NCBI GenBank assembly: GCA_023128635.1
Contig: JAGMDP010000073.1
Coordinates: 1-8,173, forward strand
Direction: 5' to 3'
DNA length: 8,173 bases
Origin: Candidatus Heimdallarchaeota archaeon
Lineage (GTDB): Archaea > Asgardarchaeota > Heimdallarchaeia > JABLTI01
Under the pieces are notes generated by a model. It worked only from the letters and a program-made list of their open reading frames with translations. It did no database searches and had not been told where the DNA came from. How positions within the stretch are numbered: the first letter of the stretch is position 1; each line of letters opens with the position of its first letter. Shown piece after piece: positions 7,037 to 8,173 of the stretch. Made by a program: the position numbers and the translations under genes.

Positions 7037-7130
7037 TAAGTTTTGCTCCTTGCATTCAATTCTCGTTGAATATTTAATTATTCTTAACTCTCTTGAATTA
7101 ACTGATTAAGAGTAAGTGGTATGGTCAGTC

Positions 7131-7143
7131 TATATATAAAAAA
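7131..7143. promoter_or_regulatory. TATA-rich element between divergent MFS and secE genes
   Basis: TATATATAAAAAA can be read as a TATA box on either strand. For the MFS gene it would give a start near 7108 and a leader of about 70 nt; a nearer alternative for that gene is the AT-rich stretch around 7070-7080. For secE it would give a start near 7163 and a leader of about 120 nt; a nearer alternative is TTTTAAAGT around 7199. TGGTCA (7122-7127) and TGACCA (7154-7159) flank it as a 6-bp inverted repeat. The rest of the 247-nt gap shows no supported ORF. Confidence 0.35.
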
Positions 7144-7152
7144 TGGTTTTTA
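7140..7152 (+). repeat. 13-bp direct repeat copy upstream of secE
   Basis: AAAATGGTTTTTA occurs here and again at 7563-7575 upstream of spt5. In both places TCTAGAA follows, at 7165-7171 and 7582-7588. The core GGTTTTTA is also present at the ftsZ TATA box (4323-4330). This may be a shared promoter element; in AT-rich DNA chance cannot be ruled out. Confidence 0.45.
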
Positions 7153-7283
7153 ATGACCAGCGAATCTAGAAGAGCTAATCTCAGATAATGACAAAAGATT
7201 TTAAAGTAATTTACTTCTTTTCAGATTAACTGTTTGATTAAACTCAATCAGAATCAAGTAAGCATAACCTGGAGAAGAAACTC

Positions 7284-7466
7284 ATGAATATTGGTGAATT
7301 CTTTACAAGAAGCAGAAGATTATTAATTCATAGTAAAAGGCCAGATCGAAAAGAAATATGGTTAACTGTTCGTATTACCGCACTCGGTATATTGGTCGTA
7401 GGTTTAGTTGGTTACGTAATTCACATTTTGTTTACAGTACTTCTCCCACAAGCAACTGGTGGTTAA
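7284..7466 (+). CDS. secE: Preprotein translocase subunit SecE (Sec61 gamma)
   Basis: SecE is the small single-span subunit that clamps SecY/Sec61 alpha in the membrane protein-export channel. The 60-residue length is normal for the archaeal form. The N-terminal amphipathic part FFTRSRRLLIHSKRPDRKEIW (about 6-26) has the family pattern of SRR-x-L, a K/R-P turn and an acidic residue before the membrane. It is followed by one transmembrane segment with ILVVGLVGYVIHILFTVLL (about 36-54), containing the conserved GxVGYxI. ATG at 7284 has GGAG (7271-7274) at a good distance. The spt5 gene follows 174 nt downstream in the same direction, the usual archaeal order. The gap between them holds a small hairpin and TATA-like sequence, so spt5 may also have its own promoter. 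Confidence 0.93.
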   Translation: MNIGEFFTRSRRLLIHSKRPDRKEIWLTVRITALGILVVGLVGYVIHILFTVLLPQATGG

Positions 7467-7539
7467 AACAAAGATATAACCATTCTGTGAGTTATTTGCT
7501 TACAATTTCCTTATTGATATATTATTAATACCCTTGTTG

Positions 7540-7574
7540 AAGCGTCTAATAGATGCTTTGCCAAAATGGTTTTT
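7540..7574 (+). terminator. Small hairpin with T run between secE and spt5
   Basis: AAGCGTCT (7540-7547) and AGATGCTT (7551-7558) can pair over 8 bp including one G-U, with a 3-nt loop. Further G-U pairs could extend the stem by two. Eleven nt later comes TTTTT (7570-7574). It could weaken read-through from secE into spt5 or be a processing site. The T run also belongs to the AAAATGGTTTTTA repeat, so its function is ambiguous. Confidence 0.3.
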
Positions 7575-7575
7575 A
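7563..7575 (+). repeat. 13-bp direct repeat copy upstream of spt5
   Basis: Second copy of AAAATGGTTTTTA (the first is at 7140-7152), 66-78 nt before the spt5 ATG, followed by TCTAGAA at 7582-7588. Just downstream, AGTTTAATA (around 7590-7599) could serve as the spt5 TATA box and would give a leader of roughly 20 nt. Confidence 0.45.
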
Positions 7576-7640
7576 GGAAGTTCTAGAAAAAGTTTAATAG
7601 GTCAAACTACTGCGGTTGAAATTGATAGGAAGAATAACAT

Positions 7641-8173
7641 ATGACTATTTGGACTTTACGGGCAACTATAGGTCAGGAAAAAGCTATAGCCAAACACATT
7701 AGAGAAAAAATCAAGAATAAAAAAATTGGTGTTTGGTCTCTACTTATACCAGAAGCTTTGCGTGGGTACATCTTTATTGAATCCAACACAATAGAAAGCA
7801 TTGATCAAGCAATTATCGGTATACCACACGTAAGAAGCAGAGTTGTTGGTGAAGTAGAAATTGCTGAATTAGAAAGTTTCCTAGTTCCTAAACCAACCAT
7901 TGAAGGATTACATGTTAATGATATAATCGAAATTATTAGTGGACCCTTTAAAGGTAGTCGTGCAAAGATCAATCGAATCGATGTTGGACGTGAAGAAGTT
8001 ACTGTTGAGCTTTTAGATTCCCAAATTCCCATTCCAATTAAGTTGCATTCTGATTTCTGTAAAGTAATTGAAAGTGCCGCTGGAGAGGAACCTGAGGAAG
8101 AGCTTACTATGGAAGACAAACCAGCAAAAGATGGAGCAGAAGGGAAAGAAGAAGAAGAAGAAGGAGATATATT
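7641..8173 (+). CDS. spt5: Transcription elongation factor Spt5 (archaeal NusG), 3' end outside the window
   Basis: Spt5 binds the RNA polymerase clamp with Spt4, keeps the elongation complex closed and links transcription to translation. The frame is open from ATG 7641 to the window end (177 complete codons). An NGN domain occupies about residues 1-85: it opens with MTIWTLRATIGQEKAIAKHI and contains PEALRGYIFIES (37-48), the conserved GYIF-type strand, and IPHVRSRV. A KOW domain follows (about 91-143) with VNDIIEIISGPFKGSRAKI. The folded part ends near residue 143, close to the usual length of archaeal Spt5. Here an acidic, Glu-rich tail continues for at least 34 residues to the edge. ATG 7641 is preferred because an in-frame TAA lies at 7635-7637 and AGGAAG (7627-7632) is 8 nt upstream. 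It follows secE. Ribosomal protein genes such as rpl11 would be expected next but are outside the window. Confidence 0.95.
   Translation, partial: MTIWTLRATIGQEKAIAKHIREKIKNKKIGVWSLLIPEALRGYIFIESNTIESIDQAIIGIPHVRSRVVGEVEIAELESFLVPKPTIEGLHVNDIIEIISGPFKGSRAKINRIDVGREEVTVELLDSQIPIPIKLHSDFCKVIESAAGEEPEEELTMEDKPAKDGAEGKEEEEEGDI

Noticed and set aside
6849..7109. 86-codon plus-strand frame across the 5' end of the MFS gene
   Set aside because: It is antisense to the first membrane segments and motif region of the transporter, with no family resemblance.
7805..8119. 104-codon minus-strand Ser-rich frame
   Set aside because: It lies antisense to the Spt5 KOW domain, and its Ser/Ile-rich content is the expected complement of Glu/Lys-rich coding.
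8144..8165. GAA-rich run as a microsatellite or repeat element
   Set aside because: It is in frame and encodes the Glu run of the Spt5 tail, so coding explains it.
1..8173. CRISPR arrays, tRNA or rRNA genes, transposases, integrases, toxin or defence genes
   Set aside because: I looked for regular repeats, tRNA-like cloverleaf signals and relevant protein motifs and found none in the genes or gaps.

Overview
This is an AT-rich archaeal chromosome segment of mostly housekeeping genes. The domain is clear from its content: an archaeal-type FtsZ, a Sec61-gamma-like SecE, a short Spt5 with one NGN and one KOW domain, a two-subunit indolepyruvate:ferredoxin oxidoreductase, and an Alg7/AglH-type dolichol-phosphate sugar-1-phosphate transferase. 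TATA-like boxes, GGTGA/GGAG-type ribosome binding sites and GTG or TTG starts agree with this. The lineage cannot be fixed from the sequence. An uncultured AT-rich archaeon, possibly Asgard, fits the eukaryote-like flavour of several genes, but that is only a guess.

Layout. Positions 1-309 (minus) hold the N-terminal part of a gene leaving the window, with a probable SUKH (SMI1/KNR4) fold. Positions 379-2870 (minus) are an iorA-iorB operon with overlapping ends and a hairpin terminator. Divergent from it, 3083-4201 (plus) is a membrane GlcNAc-1-phosphate transferase-like enzyme. Positions 4369-5508 (plus) are ftsZ, starting at TTG, with a perfect 8-bp inverted repeat that covers its ribosome binding site. 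An 11-position imperfect hairpin plus a T tract separates ftsZ from a convergent MFS exporter (5561-7036, minus). Divergent from the exporter are secE (7284-7466, plus) and spt5 (7641 to the window end, plus), probably leading into ribosomal protein genes outside the window.

How the genes relate. ftsZ, secE and spt5 form the conserved archaeal neighbourhood for division, protein export and transcription elongation. Here it is interrupted by the inverted MFS gene. IorAB supplies reduced ferredoxin and acyl-CoAs from aromatic 2-oxo acids during amino-acid fermentation. The transferase starts lipid-linked glycan assembly, most likely for N-glycosylation.

I found no mobile element, CRISPR array, tRNA or rRNA, and no convincing unknown multi-gene system. 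The points most worth a second look are the repeat over the ftsZ start, a sharply bounded change of codon use inside iorA, sequence boxes shared upstream of ftsZ, secE and spt5, the acidic extension of Spt5, and the probable SUKH protein at the left edge. No intergenic stretch exceeds 300 bases.
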